DNA from: Rhinolophus ferrumequinum
Taxonomy: Eukaryota; Chordata; Mammalia; Chiroptera; Rhinolophidae
Assembly (NCBI RefSeq): GCF_004115265.2
Contig: NC_046305.1
Span: forward strand, 28,336,687-28,400,686
Direction: 5' to 3'
DNA: 64,000 nt
Below the pieces are notes generated by a model that saw only the letters and a list, made by a program, of their open reading frames with translations, did no database searches and was not told where the DNA came from. Positions 1 to 19,715 of the stretch are shown here, piece by piece. The translations under genes were made by a program, and so were the position numbers. Numbering within the stretch: the stretch's first letter is position 1; the number at the start of each line of letters is the position of its first letter.

Positions 1-7614
<7,614 letters not shown>

Positions 7615-8101
7615 GGAAGTAGTGGGATCTGGGTTGGCTTTCCTGGTCCAGAAGAGGTTCGTTGGGGTAGGGAGGGGCCCCTGGGTCCCGAATCCTGAGT
7701 TAGGGGTTCACACTTGGGGGTGGGTGGGGAATGGCCTAGAGCAGTGGACAGAGGACACTGCTGGGTCCTGAAGAAACTGTCAGTAGAGCCAAGAGAGAAA
7801 GGGTCAGGAGGAGGAATAGGAGCAGGGGGCGGGGAGGGAACCAGAGCTCCCCCTGAGATTGGCACCCTCAGCCCCACCTGGTCCTGTCTAAATATGTCTC
7901 CAAGATTGGCAGGAGAGCTGGGTAACCTTCTGAGGCCAGGACAGCTCAGTGAGGCTGGAATCCTCCCACCTTCTACACCTCTCCCCCAGGCTCCCAGAGC
8001 CTCCTTACCCTCCCCTTCCCCCAATGTCTAGGGCTTCTTTGCCCCTGTCCCCACACCAGCCTAAGAGCTCATCTCCATATTAAGAAAGGAAAAAACTGGA
8101 G

Positions 8102-8111
8102 CTAAAAATAA
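8102..8111 (+). promoter_or_regulatory. Candidate MEF2 site upstream of CASQ1
   Basis: CTAAAAATAA fits the MEF2 consensus YTA(W)4TAR exactly. It lies about 490 bp upstream of the CASQ1 start codon. A CACCTG E-box at 7875-7880 lies nearer the gene. MEF2 plus E-box is the usual code for skeletal-muscle promoters. Function is inferred from position and motif only. Confidence 0.4.
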
Positions 8112-10044
8112 GACCAGAGGAGTCTGGAGGTAAATGAAACTGAGGTGGGGGAGGGGAAGATTGGAGGAGAAGTGAAATTGCCTAAGGGAACTCAGAGAAA
8201 AGGAAATGGGGGTGGAGAGGGGAAGATATGCTAGGTCAGAGGTTAAATTCATAATACAGGAGAGAAAGGACAATGCAATATTGACTCTAAGTCATGAAAG
8301 CTGGAATCTCCTCTAGGTGAAGTCTGTTTCTTTGATCCTGTGGAGAAGACGGGGCAATAAAATATAATCCAGGCTCTAGGAAAGAGACCCCCTGTACTTC
8401 CCTTTAAAGAAGCAGGACCAAGGATGAGGTCATCCTTTGAATAAAAGATGGAACTCTGTCCAGGACTGGCTCAGCTCCATCCTGTTTCCTTTGCTTCAAC
8501 TCAACACTCCTAATTCGGGAATGCAAGCGAAGGAGGGCATGGGCAGGAAGTGCTAGCCACATCAATTCTGTAGAGATGTGCTTTTGGGATTCCTCTGCCT
8601 ATGAGGAAGGGGTAAGCCCTTAGCTGCTGCCTCTTGCTGGAGCTCTGATCCTATTGGACTTGGTTGTCTGGGGGACCGTAGGGAGGGAGGGTCCCCAGTC
8701 TGAATGGTTCCAAGGACAGCAGTGAATAGTGCCCATTCATTCCTCCATCTTTGGCAAGGAGGATCAGGTAGAAACACTAGGGGAAAAATTAACACTGGGA
8801 AATCATGAAGAGGTGGATCATATGTCCTGAGCCAAGGATGTTGATTAATTCTGTGTGCCTGAGAGCCAACTGGAGTTGGAGGGGAGAGGCTCTAACTTCC
8901 TGGGGCCCAGTTAGGGGGTGAAGGCTGAGTGGATAAGTTCATCTCTGGGTACCTAGGAAGGAGGGATCCTCTTCATGACCGCCCCCCGCCCCCGCCTCAC
9001 CAGGGCACTTACCATTCATAGGTAAACCAAGGCATGAGGGAGATCATGGAGGGGCTAGATCATAGTCAGAAGGCCTCTATCCCCACCCATCTCTGGCTTT
9101 CGACTGATGGTGTTTATTTTGCACCCAGGCAATGACTTGGTATTCTGTTAGAGGAGTAACTTTTCCACACCCCCATGGGGCAAACCTTACACTGCTAAGT
9201 AAGGAAAGCCATGGAAAATCTCAGGATCATGGCAGGATGGGTCCAAGAGGGACAGCTGTTCCTGGAGCCAGATAGGCAGGGCATGTTGGAGCTGAACAGA
9301 CCTCTCCTCCAGGCTTCCCCTCTCTGGTCTCACAGAGAGAGACTAATGTTCTCACGGCCCTACAACCAGAGTAGACAGCAGGACAGATGAGCAGACCCAC
9401 CTGGAAGCAGATGACCTAGATGACATCCAGCCCCGATTTTTCACTTCTGCTGCACTCTGGAGGAGGGGAAACATTTGGACAAAGACTTTGGAACATTAGA
9501 CTTGTCCATGATGAATCAGACCTTGTGTACCTCCAAGAGTGTGAGATGGGACTAAACGGTGGCCCAGGCCTGCTCCATTTCTTCATCCTCTCCTGCAGCC
9601 ACCAGACTTTTCATCCCATCATGCTCTCTCCCCTTGCCCTTGGCTCTCCAGTTCCACCTTATGCTTTCCAGTAGCTGCACTCCCCCACCCACCTAATCCT
9701 CCTCTCTCTGATGCTTTGTTCTCTACTTTGTACAGTCCCTTCTGTTTGGGCCCCTGCCTTCAGGCTCTTAGACTTAGCAGACTTAGCAGACTTAGCAGCC
9801 ATTGGTATCAAATGACCCTGAGTTGGGGCCTCTGTATTTTTAACCCACCAGACACCCGAAGCTCCTGTTCCTGAAACCTGAGGAGCTGGCCCCTCCACAC
9901 CTCAACTCATGCACACCCTGACCCCTCCATCATCCAGCGTCTGGTTCAGCCATGTCAGCAGCCAGGGAAGGACCCCAGACTGATAGAGCCCTGTCCCTAG
10001 GAGAACTTGCATTGGAGGAGGGAGGGGAGCATGGCTGGGGAGAC

Positions 10045-10200
10045 CTTTGAAGGGCACAAGTTCTGGAATCAGATAGACCTTGGTTTCCTCATCTATATAA
10101 TGGGATGGGATGATAAGAATATATTAGTTGTATGAATTAATGGATGGTGTGTATAAGCCCTTGTCCCACTGCAAGGCATAGTGTGCAGTCACAGAATACG
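10045..10200 (+). repeat. MIR SINE fragment
   Basis: 'ctggaatcagatagacctt' then 'tttcctcatctatataatgg', a typical MIR pattern. Confidence 0.65.
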
Positions 10201-11443
10201 TGTGCTTTATTTTTGGTGACAGTCTATGATTTCCTCCACCTTTCCTTCACCTTTATCTCTCACTCTGTATGCTTTGGGGCACAGCCAACCCTCTCCTCTA
10301 AAAGAGTCCTGAAAATGAACTGACCCACAGAGCAAAGTGGACCAGCTCACAAAGCAAAAGCCAGTGAGTGGGTGAAGAGGAAGGAAGAGCTATCGCCGAG
10401 GATGGTCAGGAAAGAAAGGCTCCCTGGGGACTCCTCACCCACCTGAGACGTAGGAAAGTGTGTGGACCCAGGATCAGAGACCAGGCATTTGAGAATGTAG
10501 AGCCTGGGCCATGGGAGGGAGGGTGCTTTGCCTAAACTAAAGGCTACAGGGATCCAGAAAGTGTTGTTTCAGCTTCTATTTCCAGGCAACAGGAGAGAAA
10601 ATGGGCAGAGGGGTTGGATGCGGTCAAGGTGACCCATCCGTGGCAGAGAGCAGAAGGTAGGGACCACCACCAGTGCCTTCCTCAGAGGAAGGGCTGCAGC
10701 CCCTTCACCACTCACCATGTGACCCTTCCCAAGTAATTGAATCTCTCTTGATCTCAGTTTCTTTTTATCGATGAAATAAGGTCTCTTCTAGCACTAAAAG
10801 TCTGATTCTATAAGCTGATCTGAAGAACTGAAGTGGGGGCTAGAGGAGTCCACCTGCCAGTACTGGGTGTAGGTGCTATGGTCCCCTCTATATGTTGTGG
10901 TTCTGCTGATCTTTTCTCAACCCCTCCCATTTCTCTGATCCCAGCTTGACCTGTCTTGTCCTTAATCTCCATCAGGTTGGAAAGTGACTTTAAGATGTGG
11001 ATGGCCCTCAAGGGGCGACGATGTTTGATTCTGGATCTCCTTTCAGCCTTGACTGTGGCCCTTGACTTCCCCTGCCTGGCTTCCATGAAGATCTAGAATA
11101 AGAGCATCACAGTAATCCCCACTCTCCTAAAATCAGCTGTGACACATCCAGCCAGGTGAGAGAAGTTGCAACATTTACTCTCTAGAGTGGTTACTGATTC
11201 AACAGGACAAGGCCCTTCCCCACTGGGCTCCAGTCAAATGTAGACTGGGCTTCCTTCCCCTCAACCCATCCCATCTCCTACCCATGGTGCATTCAGTCCA
11301 GCCCTAAGATTGCCTGTCTCTGTCATCCAAGGTGATTCATCCCAGTATCTCTCTGCCCCAACTCATGCGAAACTCATAATTCTTAACACCCCACTCAACC
11401 CTCACGACACCCTGTGTCATGTGAAGCTCTTCCTCTGCTGAGT

Positions 11444-11472
11444 TTAGTAATAGGTCTCCCTCTCCAGCCAGC
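11444..11472 (-). pseudogene. ATP1A4: ATP1A4 exon 22 (coding part)
   Basis: 29 nt coding GWLERETYY and a TAA stop, after a CCACAG acceptor. The two C-terminal Tyr that tune sodium affinity are still spelled out. Confidence 0.88.
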
Positions 11473-11765
11473 CTGTGGAAGAGAAGAGATCAGAATTAAC
11501 TGGGGAAGGCAGTAGGGAGGCAGCAAGGAGAGATGAGCAGAAGGATAAGCAAGGACCAGGTGGGAGGCCTGAGGGTGGAGCTCAGGGCACAGAGGATTGG
11601 AAGGAGCAGGGTGGTGGAGTCAAGCACTTGAGGGCCAGGGTCCATACACAGGCCAGGCAGTGAAGGCGGGAGAAAGGCAATGGGTCTGGAAGAACCAGGC
11701 AGGATGGGAGAGCTAGTTAGGAGGCTGGTGACTACTCAGTCAGAGTGGGGTGCAGGGACCCTCAC

Positions 11766-11852
11766 CGCCAGGATGACAACGGATGGTGAGTTTTCTCATT
11801 TCATCATAGATAAAGAAGGCTGTAGGGAGTAGCACAGAGCCACCATAATATC
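11766..11852 (-). pseudogene. ATP1A4: ATP1A4 exon 21, 5-nt deletion
   Basis: 87 nt against 92. The first part reads WWLCATPYSLL, then five bases are missing and the M10 end FIYDEMRKLTIRCHPG is in another frame. Without a shift back, the reading hits TGA at once. Confidence 0.9.
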
Positions 11853-12310
11853 CTGTAGAGAGCAAGAGTTGGTCAATGTGGCAGGAGACAGGGGCCAGAA
11901 AGGGCAGGTGAGAAGTAGAGCATATGGGCATTGAGTGTAGTGTTGACCCCTACCTCTGAGGAGATCAGAGCCTGGGGATGAGGGAGGAGAGGGATAAATG
12001 CCACATTAGAGGTACTGGTAGTGTGCATGGAGATCATCTACCAAGTTTGTGGAGTTGCTAAGGGAGGTCCCCTTCACTTGCCAGGTACTCTAGGTCTTGC
12101 ACCCACCAAGGTGAGGTTGTCCAAGCAGGAGGAGTCTATCTGAGACTGGAAGTGTGGCAATATATACATTCTTCCATGTTGCAAAGATGGGGAATTTTAT
12201 TTATCCCTGAACCTCTTCTATAATTAGAGACCAAGAAGATGGACTCTGGGGAGGGGTTGAAGCAGAACCACAGTTGTTTGTTCTCTTGGATGACAGAGAG
12301 ATGTCCTAGA

Positions 12311-12778
12311 CCAGTGCTGTCTCATGGCAGTATATTGCGACCCACATGTGAAATTTAATATTTTCTAGTAGCCATATTAAAATAAATAAAAAGAAACAGG
12401 TGCAATTAATTTTAATATATGTTTTATTTAACCCAATATATCTAAAATATTTTATTTCAAATGTAATCAATGTTGTTAATGAGATATTTTATTCTTCTTT
12501 TAATCCCTAGTCTTTGAAATCCAGTGAGTATTTTACACTCACAGCACATTGTAAATCAGACACAAAATTTTCAATGGTTAAAGGAAAATGTATGCAATCA
12601 AAAGAGTAAAGTTGTATTTAGTAGAAAAGTATTTGATACTGGTTTAGTTTTAATTTTAAATTTACTAAAATTAATAAAATTACAAATTCAATTTTTCTAC
12701 CTCACTAGCTGTGTTTCAAGAGCTCAATAGTCACATAACGATAGTGGCTACCATACTGGAAAGTGCAGGTCTAGGCAA
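12311..12778. mobile_element. hAT-type DNA transposon fossil
   Basis: An A/T-rich element whose ends are related inverted repeats ('ccagtgctgtctcatgg' at left, 'ccatactggaaagtgcag' at right), flanked by similar 'gtcctaga' and 'gtctaggc'. It lies in intron 20 of the ATP1A4 relic. The exact family was not settled. Confidence 0.55.
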
Positions 12779-12785
12779 TTGTTCC

Positions 12786-12787
<2 letters not shown>

Positions 12788-12832
<45 letters not shown>
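12788..12832. repeat. (CA)n microsatellite
   Basis: About 22 CA units in ATP1A4 intron 20. Confidence 0.95.
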
Positions 12833-12833
<1 letters not shown>

Positions 12834-13094
12834 CGACATACAGTCACCATTCATTCAACAACAATTTTCATATGTCTACTCTGTGTCTATGTTAGGTCCT
12901 GGGGAAATGAAATGATAATCTTTGATCTCAAGTTTCTCAGGCAATCAGTGAAAAGAGGATAGAGAACCACACAAAATAAATAATCTCAATATTAGGTGAT
13001 GAGTTTTATGCTCAAGGTATATACAGACCGTTTGGGAACACAAGTAATGCCCAACTGCACTTACTATTACTTATATATTGGCATTAATAGTGAC

Positions 13095-13318
13095 AATAAC
13101 AGAGCTACTTTTACCAAAGCATCCACCGTGACCAAAGCACCATGCTTGGTGCATTATATGCATTTCTACGTATAATTCTCACAACAGTCTTCCTGGTTTG
13201 TATTATTGAGACTTTGCAGATGAAGCTGTGGCTCAGAATTGTTAAGAAGTTGTCCAAGGTCCCAGAATAATACACCGTAGAGCTGAAATTCAAACCTGGG
13301 TAACTATGTACAGTGACT
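13095..13318 (-). repeat. MIR-family SINE
   Basis: Reverse MIR pattern: 'ttatatgcatttctacgta', 'gcagatgaagctgtggctca', 'ttgtccaaggtcccagaat'. Confidence 0.65.
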
Positions 13319-13321
13319 AGA

Positions 13322-13434
13322 CTCATTGTCGTGATTGCTTCGTAAGGTATATAAATGTTGAATCACTATGTTTTACATCTGAAACTAATAAAATGTTGTA
13401 TGCCAACTATAATTATAAAATTAAAAAAATAAAG
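13322..13434 (+). mobile_element. L1/HAL1 3' end fragment
   Basis: 'gaatcactatgttttacat' and 'ctgaaactaataaaatgttg' followed by an A-rich tail, the usual 3' end of laurasiatherian L1 or HAL1. Confidence 0.65.
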
Positions 13435-13631
13435 TCAAGCCTGGGATTCTTGGTATCTAAGAGCAATGTCGATGTCTTTTATTAAACATTAACTAAGCAC
13501 CTACAGTATACAAAGCATTGTGTAAAACACTACAAGGGACAGAAAAGTGAGCAAAGTATGTAAATTCATAGAAAATTGAGTTGGAAGGATGCACACTAAT
13601 TCATTAGCACAGGCTACTTATGCAATGTGGA

Positions 13632-13669
13632 GGGGAATGGAAGTGGGAATGGAAGTGGGAATGGAATGG
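13632..13669. repeat. GGAATG-type minisatellite
   Basis: Short tandem array of about 12 bp units (ggaatggaagtg). Confidence 0.7.
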
Positions 13670-14154
13670 GAGCTTTGCATTTTTCTCTGTAAAAGTTTTA
13701 AATAGAATTTTTTCACAAGCATATACTAATGTGAAAAACAAAAACAAAAACATGGGACTTGAACAAAACAAGGAACCAAATAAAAAAATCTTTCAGTATG
13801 CCCACTCATACACATGCACATTAAAATATACTTGCAGAAGTACAACAGAATTAGCCATGCATATTGGACTAGTTTTATGATTACTTCAGTTCTGAGCAAT
13901 ACGTGTCCCACACATCATCATAAAAAAGACGCCACTCTGGTAAGTTTGCAGATACACATGTCTAGTGGGTTTTGATCAGTTGGCACATTCCCTAATCTCT
14001 CCCTAAATAAGAGGCATTAGTTGGAGCACAGACGATTCTCACTGCAACACTGAGTGTAACCCTGCTTATCCAGGTGGTCCCAGCATGGGACTTCCTGTCA
14101 GGCACATGTTCCTGGGACCCAAGGTACTCCTACTTGTACTCTTCCCTTACTCAC

Positions 14155-14247
14155 TGAGTGGGTACATTCGCAGGGAGTACCCACTGCCTGGAGTGTAGGA
14201 CAGAAAAGCAGCCCGTAATGTCTCCTCCAGGATCCCAAATCTTGTTT
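14155..14247 (-). pseudogene. ATP1A4: ATP1A4 exon 20, 8-nt deletion
   Basis: 93 nt against 102. After AAACAAG the bases for the VLI codons are missing (8 nt), and one more base is lost at the end before GTGAGT. The M9 sequence ([16 protein letters not shown]) is therefore out of frame. Confidence 0.9.
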
Positions 14248-14358
14248 CTGGGAAGAAATATTCAGGGTGTGTTGGAGACAGGGAAAGAGAGGTAGGAACA
14301 GTGGCACGGCCTTATGTGCAGGTTTGGGAGAGGGTTGGAGCCTTTGGGGGGCACTCAC

Positions 14359-14489
14359 GTCATGCCCTGCTGGAAGACTGAGTTGCAGTGGTTCTTGCAG
14401 ATGATGAGGTTGGCCCATTGCACGACCACGATGCTAGCAAAAAAGGCCATGTGATAAGTGAACTCCAACACCTTCCACTGCTCAAAGGT
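14359..14489 (-). pseudogene. ATP1A4: ATP1A4 exon 19
   Basis: 131 nt, normal length, coding [20 protein letters not shown] and [13 protein letters not shown] (M8). The usual KTRRNS is changed to KNHCNS, a hint of relaxed constraint. Confidence 0.92.
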
Positions 14490-15299
14490 CTGCGGGGAGG
14501 GCAGGCAGTGTCAGAAGGGATTCAGATACACCTCAAAAGCTACTTCCCTTTCCTGCCTTCCTGGACCCCAAGGGCTGAGTTAGGGGTTTAGATGCCCACT
14601 GGACTTCGCTCATATCTCCATCTTAGCACTTTTCATGTTTTATTATGAGTTATTTATATGTTTTCCTTATCTGACTGAATTAGTCATAAGATGCATCTTA
14701 TTTATATTTGTGTTCCCCTCCCCATGCTTAGTTCAGTGAGTACATGTATTATAGCTCAATAAGTACTTGCTAATTTAATAAGAAGCGTGGTGTAGAGGAA
14801 GGTCGACTTTGAGAGGAAAGCAGAGTCAAAGGAAATAGGTCAGTAAGGAAGGTGGGGCCAGAGAGGAATCTAAATGCCTGAAAGGTGGTACTACACAGGA
14901 GACATCATTCCTCCATTCATTCATTCTTTCATTCACACTTTACACGTAAGGAGCTAGTGGGGAAGATAAATATGTTATGTCAGCACAATAGGTAGGTTAT
15001 AAGAGATCACAGAGGGCTATGGGAACACAGAAGAAGTGTATGTATCTAAATGAGACTGGAGAAAAAGCCCCATTTAAAAAAAATAAAACAGCATGTTATA
15101 AATAACTGTAGATTGAATAAAGAATTTGAAAATATGTAGGACTGAACAATAAGATACTACATATAGAACCTCATGGAATGTGGTCAAAGTTGTACTTGGA
15201 GGGAAGTATAGAGCTTTAAATGATTAGAAAACAAAAGCTAAAATTGATGAGCCAAGTATAAAACTTAGAAAGACCAAGCAGCTAGTAAGCGTGCATCAG

Positions 15300-15870
15300 A
15301 TCTCACTACCACTATCCTTCAGCTACCGATACCCAAGTCACTCCCATCATCCCTTGAGAGTTTAGCTCCTGACTCGCTGTCACTCTAACACTGCTCCGTC
15401 CTCCTTTTTGGAGATTTAAATATCTATGTTGATAATCCTTCCAACACCATGGTCTCACAGTTCTTGGTTTCCTTCTCCTCCAGCGGTGTCCTCCGTTCCC
15501 TAGGGCTGCTTGCTCCCACGGTTAAACTCCAGATACTGTCCTTTCCAATAACTACAATTTCTTTGTAATTTCAATTTCAAGGTTTCCTTTTTCTCTGCCC
15601 ACCATCTTTACCTTTCCATCTCACTCAAATATCTGTTCCAACTCCTCTTGGACTCCACTTCTACTTACAATCCATTGACCCAGTATGTTCTATATTTGGT
15701 TATTATCTGTCTTTCCTACAACCCCCTGCCCTGAACTAGAATGTAAGCTCCACAAGAGCAGTAACTTGGTCATTTTTGTTCACTACCATATCCCCAGGCA
15801 GAACAGTACCTGGTACACAGAAGATGCTCAGAAATATTTGCTGAATGAATGTAATAAATACATGGTGATC
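15300..15870 (+). repeat. LINE2 (L2) fragment
   Basis: 'actagaatgtaagctccac', 'gtacctggtacacagaag' and 'atttgctgaatgaatg' mark an L2 3' end, in ATP1A4 intron 18. Older L2-like pieces also lie around 14640-14790. Confidence 0.75.
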
Positions 15871-16394
15871 AATGGAATTAATGGTGAGAGATATTTGGAA
15901 GGTAAGGAGCTATCCTTGCTTCTAGCAGTATGTAGTGTATTTCCTGGGTGGGCAGCTCTGTACTCAATTATCTGAAAGTCACAGCAGTGGAAGAGACAGA
16001 GACCCTGCCTTTACGGAGTTTATGCCTCAGGGCGATTGGTCTCAACCTGTTTTGCAATACCTCAAAATACCTTTGATGTTATTACAAATTAATTTTAATT
16101 ACCTTTAATTTATTATAAATGAATATATGTTGAGTTGCATCTTGGCAGCAGGGAGATAGTATCAAGATATAAAACTAACAAAGGCTTGAGTTGAGGCTTG
16201 AGGCAATGTGGACAGGTGCACAGTGATGAGGACTCCGGGCATCACTGGACCCTGGAGCAGTGTTGGCATCTGGAAACATTGACATCTGATGGCTTCATGA
16301 GGCTCTGCTAGTAAAAGCCAAGTATGTATGAGGGCCATCTTTCCAACAACCCAGATTTTAACCTACTTTTGAGAAACCTGCAACTTGCTTGGTT

Positions 16395-16595
16395 AGAGGT
16401 ATTATGGTGAAGTGGGAAAGTGCCAGACAAGCATCAGTCCAGAATTCTAGTTCAACTTTTCTAGGATTCACTGTGGGACTTTGAGCAATTCACAAAATCT
16501 TTCCAGACTAAGATTCCTCATTTATAGATGATGATAGACTACTCATATGTGTTTTCTATGGTACTACGATTCTACGATTCTAGCAATAACTGGTG
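16395..16595 (+). repeat. MIR SINE fragment
   Basis: MIR-like 'gggactttgagcaattcaca' and 'cctcatttatagatgatg'. Confidence 0.55.
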
Positions 16596-17223
16596 TCACA
16601 TTTCCCACTGTCTTAGAACTTGGGACAGAAATATTCACAGATACAAAGAAGCATACTTACTAAAATTCTTAAACACGTAGCATCAGTTAGAGGGCTTCAG
16701 TTTGGGCCTCATTCGTCCTGAGTGTTAGAAAAGACTGCTACTGCAGTGAGGCATCCTTTAGGTTTAAAAAGTTTAGAAGACAAAGAAAGGATATACAAAT
16801 AAAACAGTTTCAGATTTGAACTCCCATGGAGGGAGGGCACAAAACAGGAGGAGAGGACCAAGCATTCATTTCTGGAGCAATAACGGTTAGAATATAGAAA
16901 AGCAGAAATCAGACTCCAAAAGTTGATATAACAAAGAAGACTTGCAGGTCCAAGGAAGCCAAAAGTTCCCGGAAGGCAAGGATAGATGACAGACAGTAGG
17001 AATGAATACAAATGAAGTCATCGTAAACAAAGAGAAGAATACTTGCTGACATGATTGGAGATTAAGATCAAATGTTAGAATGCTCATACAGGACTGGAGA
17101 TAAGGCATTACTCTGTCTGGTTTCTCCCTTCTCCCACTCTTCAAAACTTTGCTAAACCCACTCTTCCCTGTCACTTCTTCATGCTTACTAGTCACTATCT
17201 ACTACCTTTTCCCTTTTACTCAC

Positions 17224-17369
17224 CCACTGCTGTCCATAACTGTCCTCCAGGTCATTGAAGTATTGATTTTCCCAGTTGAGGTGGATGCCCAGCAGATTTA
17301 TAGGCTTAAAACCATTCTCGGCCAGGATCAGAAAGTAGGTAAAGAATCCAGCTACAGCCTGGAACATCC
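17224..17369 (-). pseudogene. ATP1A4: ATP1A4 exon 18
   Basis: 146 nt, normal length, coding [20 protein letters not shown] (M7) and [11 protein letters not shown], the beta-subunit contact loop. GTGAGT donor. Confidence 0.93.
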
Positions 17370-17984
17370 CTATGAGTGGTAGAGTCACAGGACAGGGGAA
17401 CCTGGTTCAGAGAAAGACCTCAAAATGTTGACCTTAAAAGGATGATGGCTGGGACTTGCTTTTAGCTGGGTTTGCATGTGTTGGGCTATAATGCTGAAGA
17501 TTTTTCCAGCCATGATCTGATTCCGTAATTTCTGTAGGGCTGGCCTCTAAGCCCTGACATTTTTTTCTATGCTTTAACCCAGAATCATCTTTCAGTCATG
17601 TAATCTTAAAACTTGAAAGATTTCTTCCCGCTCCCCACTGAGTGAGTGCTGGACTCCTTTCCATTTTCTCTGACTAGGACACTTATCAAGTCCTTTCCTC
17701 TCCTCATCTCTCTGCCCCTTGCCTCTCCCTTAGTCAAAACCTCCATTGTCCATGCCTGGAACATTACAGAGCTGTGCACCTTGTAGATACCCATGGACAT
17801 TGGTCCTCACAACAATTCTGAACTATTATTTACATCTCATAAGTGGGAAAACTAAAGCACAAAAAAGATTCAGTAATTTCCAGGGTCATGCAGGTAGTAA
17901 TTGGTGAAATTAGGATTCATAGTTCTGGCCCCTAAATCTGTGCTTTATCTATGTGTTTCCTCTTCTAGATATTGGGATGGTCTC

Positions 17985-18480
17985 CCTTATTCTCAATCTC
18001 TTCCTTATCCATCCCTCATCCTACTACCTGAAAAACTCCACTGCACCTGGCAACTCAAGAATAAAGACCTCTAATGGCTCTCAGATGTCTTTCAAGCCTG
18101 GCCCCAGTGTAAATGCTACCTGTGTCTACAGCCTTATTTTTCACTACTCCTTATCAGGAATGAGTGTTCCACCAAGCTGATTTATTCACTCTTCAACAAC
18201 CAGGCCATGTGAATTTCCCCTCTCCTCATCCCCCACACCTAACCAACACTGGATAATCTAAGCCCTATCTTCCAACACCAATTTGGAATTTGATTCCTCA
18301 ATAAGGCCTCTCTGACAATCCTCATGATTGGTGAGCCTGCTCACTTTGTACTCCTGTAGCATGTCCTGTCTATACTCATTATTTGGCAGTTGGAAAAATG
18401 CTATCATTTTATATATGTTTGTTCCTTCCTGACTGGACTCATAAGTCAAGGGCTAATCAGACATCAACAGTTCTCTGTGT
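17985..18480 (+). repeat. LINE2 (L2) fragment
   Basis: Diverged L2 body, with 'caagcctggccccagtgtaa' and 'aaggcctctctgacaatcc'. It sits in intron 17 of the relic. Confidence 0.6.
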
Positions 18481-18602
18481 TCCCAGGGACTAACACTGTT
18501 GTTAAGAAAATATCTCCCTGACTTCCAAACTGAGATGGCTGCAATGACTAGACAGGTGCAACCATTCCCCACTCCCTTCACCCCTCATTTTTCTGGCCAC
18601 AC

Positions 18603-18726
18603 CAATCTGTCCATAGGCCATGCCAATGAGACGGTCGTTCACCAGATTATCAGTCTTTAGATTCCGTGGAGCTCTCTTCATGAGGTCACGTTCAGCTGCT
18701 TCATAAGCCAAGGAAATAGCAGGAAC
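18603..18726 (-). pseudogene. ATP1A4: ATP1A4 exon 17
   Basis: 124 nt, normal length, coding [20 protein letters not shown], then [17 protein letters not shown]. Splice sites intact. Confidence 0.93.
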
Positions 18727-18865
18727 CTGGAGAATGGAGGGTGGGAATAGCAGGGGATAAAAAGTTCAGAAGGAAACTCAGAAGTAACTCGAGTTCTGTC
18801 CCTCTTCCTGGACACAGATACTTCTTACAAAAGCTCCATGAGCCAGGTCCCAGTTTGGTCCTCAC

Positions 18866-19020
18866 CATGTCAGTGCCCAGGTCGATACAGAGGATGATCA
18901 CCATGCCCAGAGGGAGGGTGATGCTGAGGATGATGAAGAGCAGGAAGGGTGTAATCTCAGGGATGTTGCTGATCAGGGTATACACGATGGATTTCTTCAG
19001 GTTGTCAAAGATGAGGCGGC
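18866..19020 (-). pseudogene. ATP1A4: ATP1A4 exon 16
   Basis: 155 nt, normal length, coding [20 protein letters not shown] and later [17 protein letters not shown] (M5-M6). It is open and spliced normally at both ends, yet exons 13-15 that should precede it are missing. Confidence 0.93.
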
Positions 19021-19339
19021 CTGGGGAAGATAGTTAACCTTTTGTGAGAAGCACAGAGAGGACACACCTCCTGCACACCAGCTGCTGGACAGAGAGACCA
19101 CTACAAAGCAGTGTCATGGGCCATAAAAGTTCTGGAGGTCCTCGATCTTGGCCGTCCCAATTTTGTTTCTAAATTGTGTGACTATTAATTAGAGCCAGGA
19201 TTTATTAGCATGCCATATCTGTGTACTTCTTGTTCTTAGATTCAACTGGCTAATGTCATTTGATCTCTAAAGATAAAGCATGGTTGGGCCTGGTTAATAC
19301 TTAGAGATGTCTGCAAACGCCAATATAAAATCCATTAGA

Positions 19340-19460
19340 AGATTAAGGTTAAAGTGAAAAGAGCCTGGGCTAGGGTTCCAATCCCATTTTCTGCCATAAC
19401 TGGTTTGTGACCTTGGGCACACCTTACGTCTCTGAACTTCATCCCTTCTGCCTTGCAAGA
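19340..19460 (+). repeat. MIR SINE fragment
   Basis: 'tttgtgaccttgggcacac' core, MIR type. Confidence 0.6.
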
Positions 19461-19479
19461 TGGTTTGAGTTCTTCCTGG

Positions 19480-19715
19480 ATGACTCTTTCAAAAACTGTA
19501 CTCTCTCCTTACACTCTGTGCTTTATTTTTTCCATTGCATTTATCTTCTTTAATATACTAACAATTTACTTTATTATTGTCTGTCTCACTCCACTAGAAA
19601 TTAAGTGACATGGGAGCTGGGATGTATGACTTTTTATTCCCCACTGTTGCATCCCCAACACCTAGAATAGTACCTGGTACATAGTTGGTGCTCAAAAATG
19701 TATTGAATTAAATGG
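19480..19715 (+). repeat. LINE2 (L2) 3' end
   Basis: 'acctagaatagtacctggta' and 'catagttggtgctcaaaaa' are typical of L2 3' ends. Confidence 0.65.

Larger units (their letters stand above)
7615..11443. other. Spacer between CASQ1 and ATP1A4
   Basis: It holds the CASQ1 5' flank (7615 to about 8500) and what would be the 3' UTR and downstream flank of ATP1A4. There is a MIR at about 10045-10200. A 10 bp unit (agacttagca) is repeated about three times at 9768-9798. The only AATAAA seen on the minus strand below the ATP1A4 stop is at 10206-10211, so the ancestral poly(A) site is not settled. No gene was seen. Confidence 0.6.
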
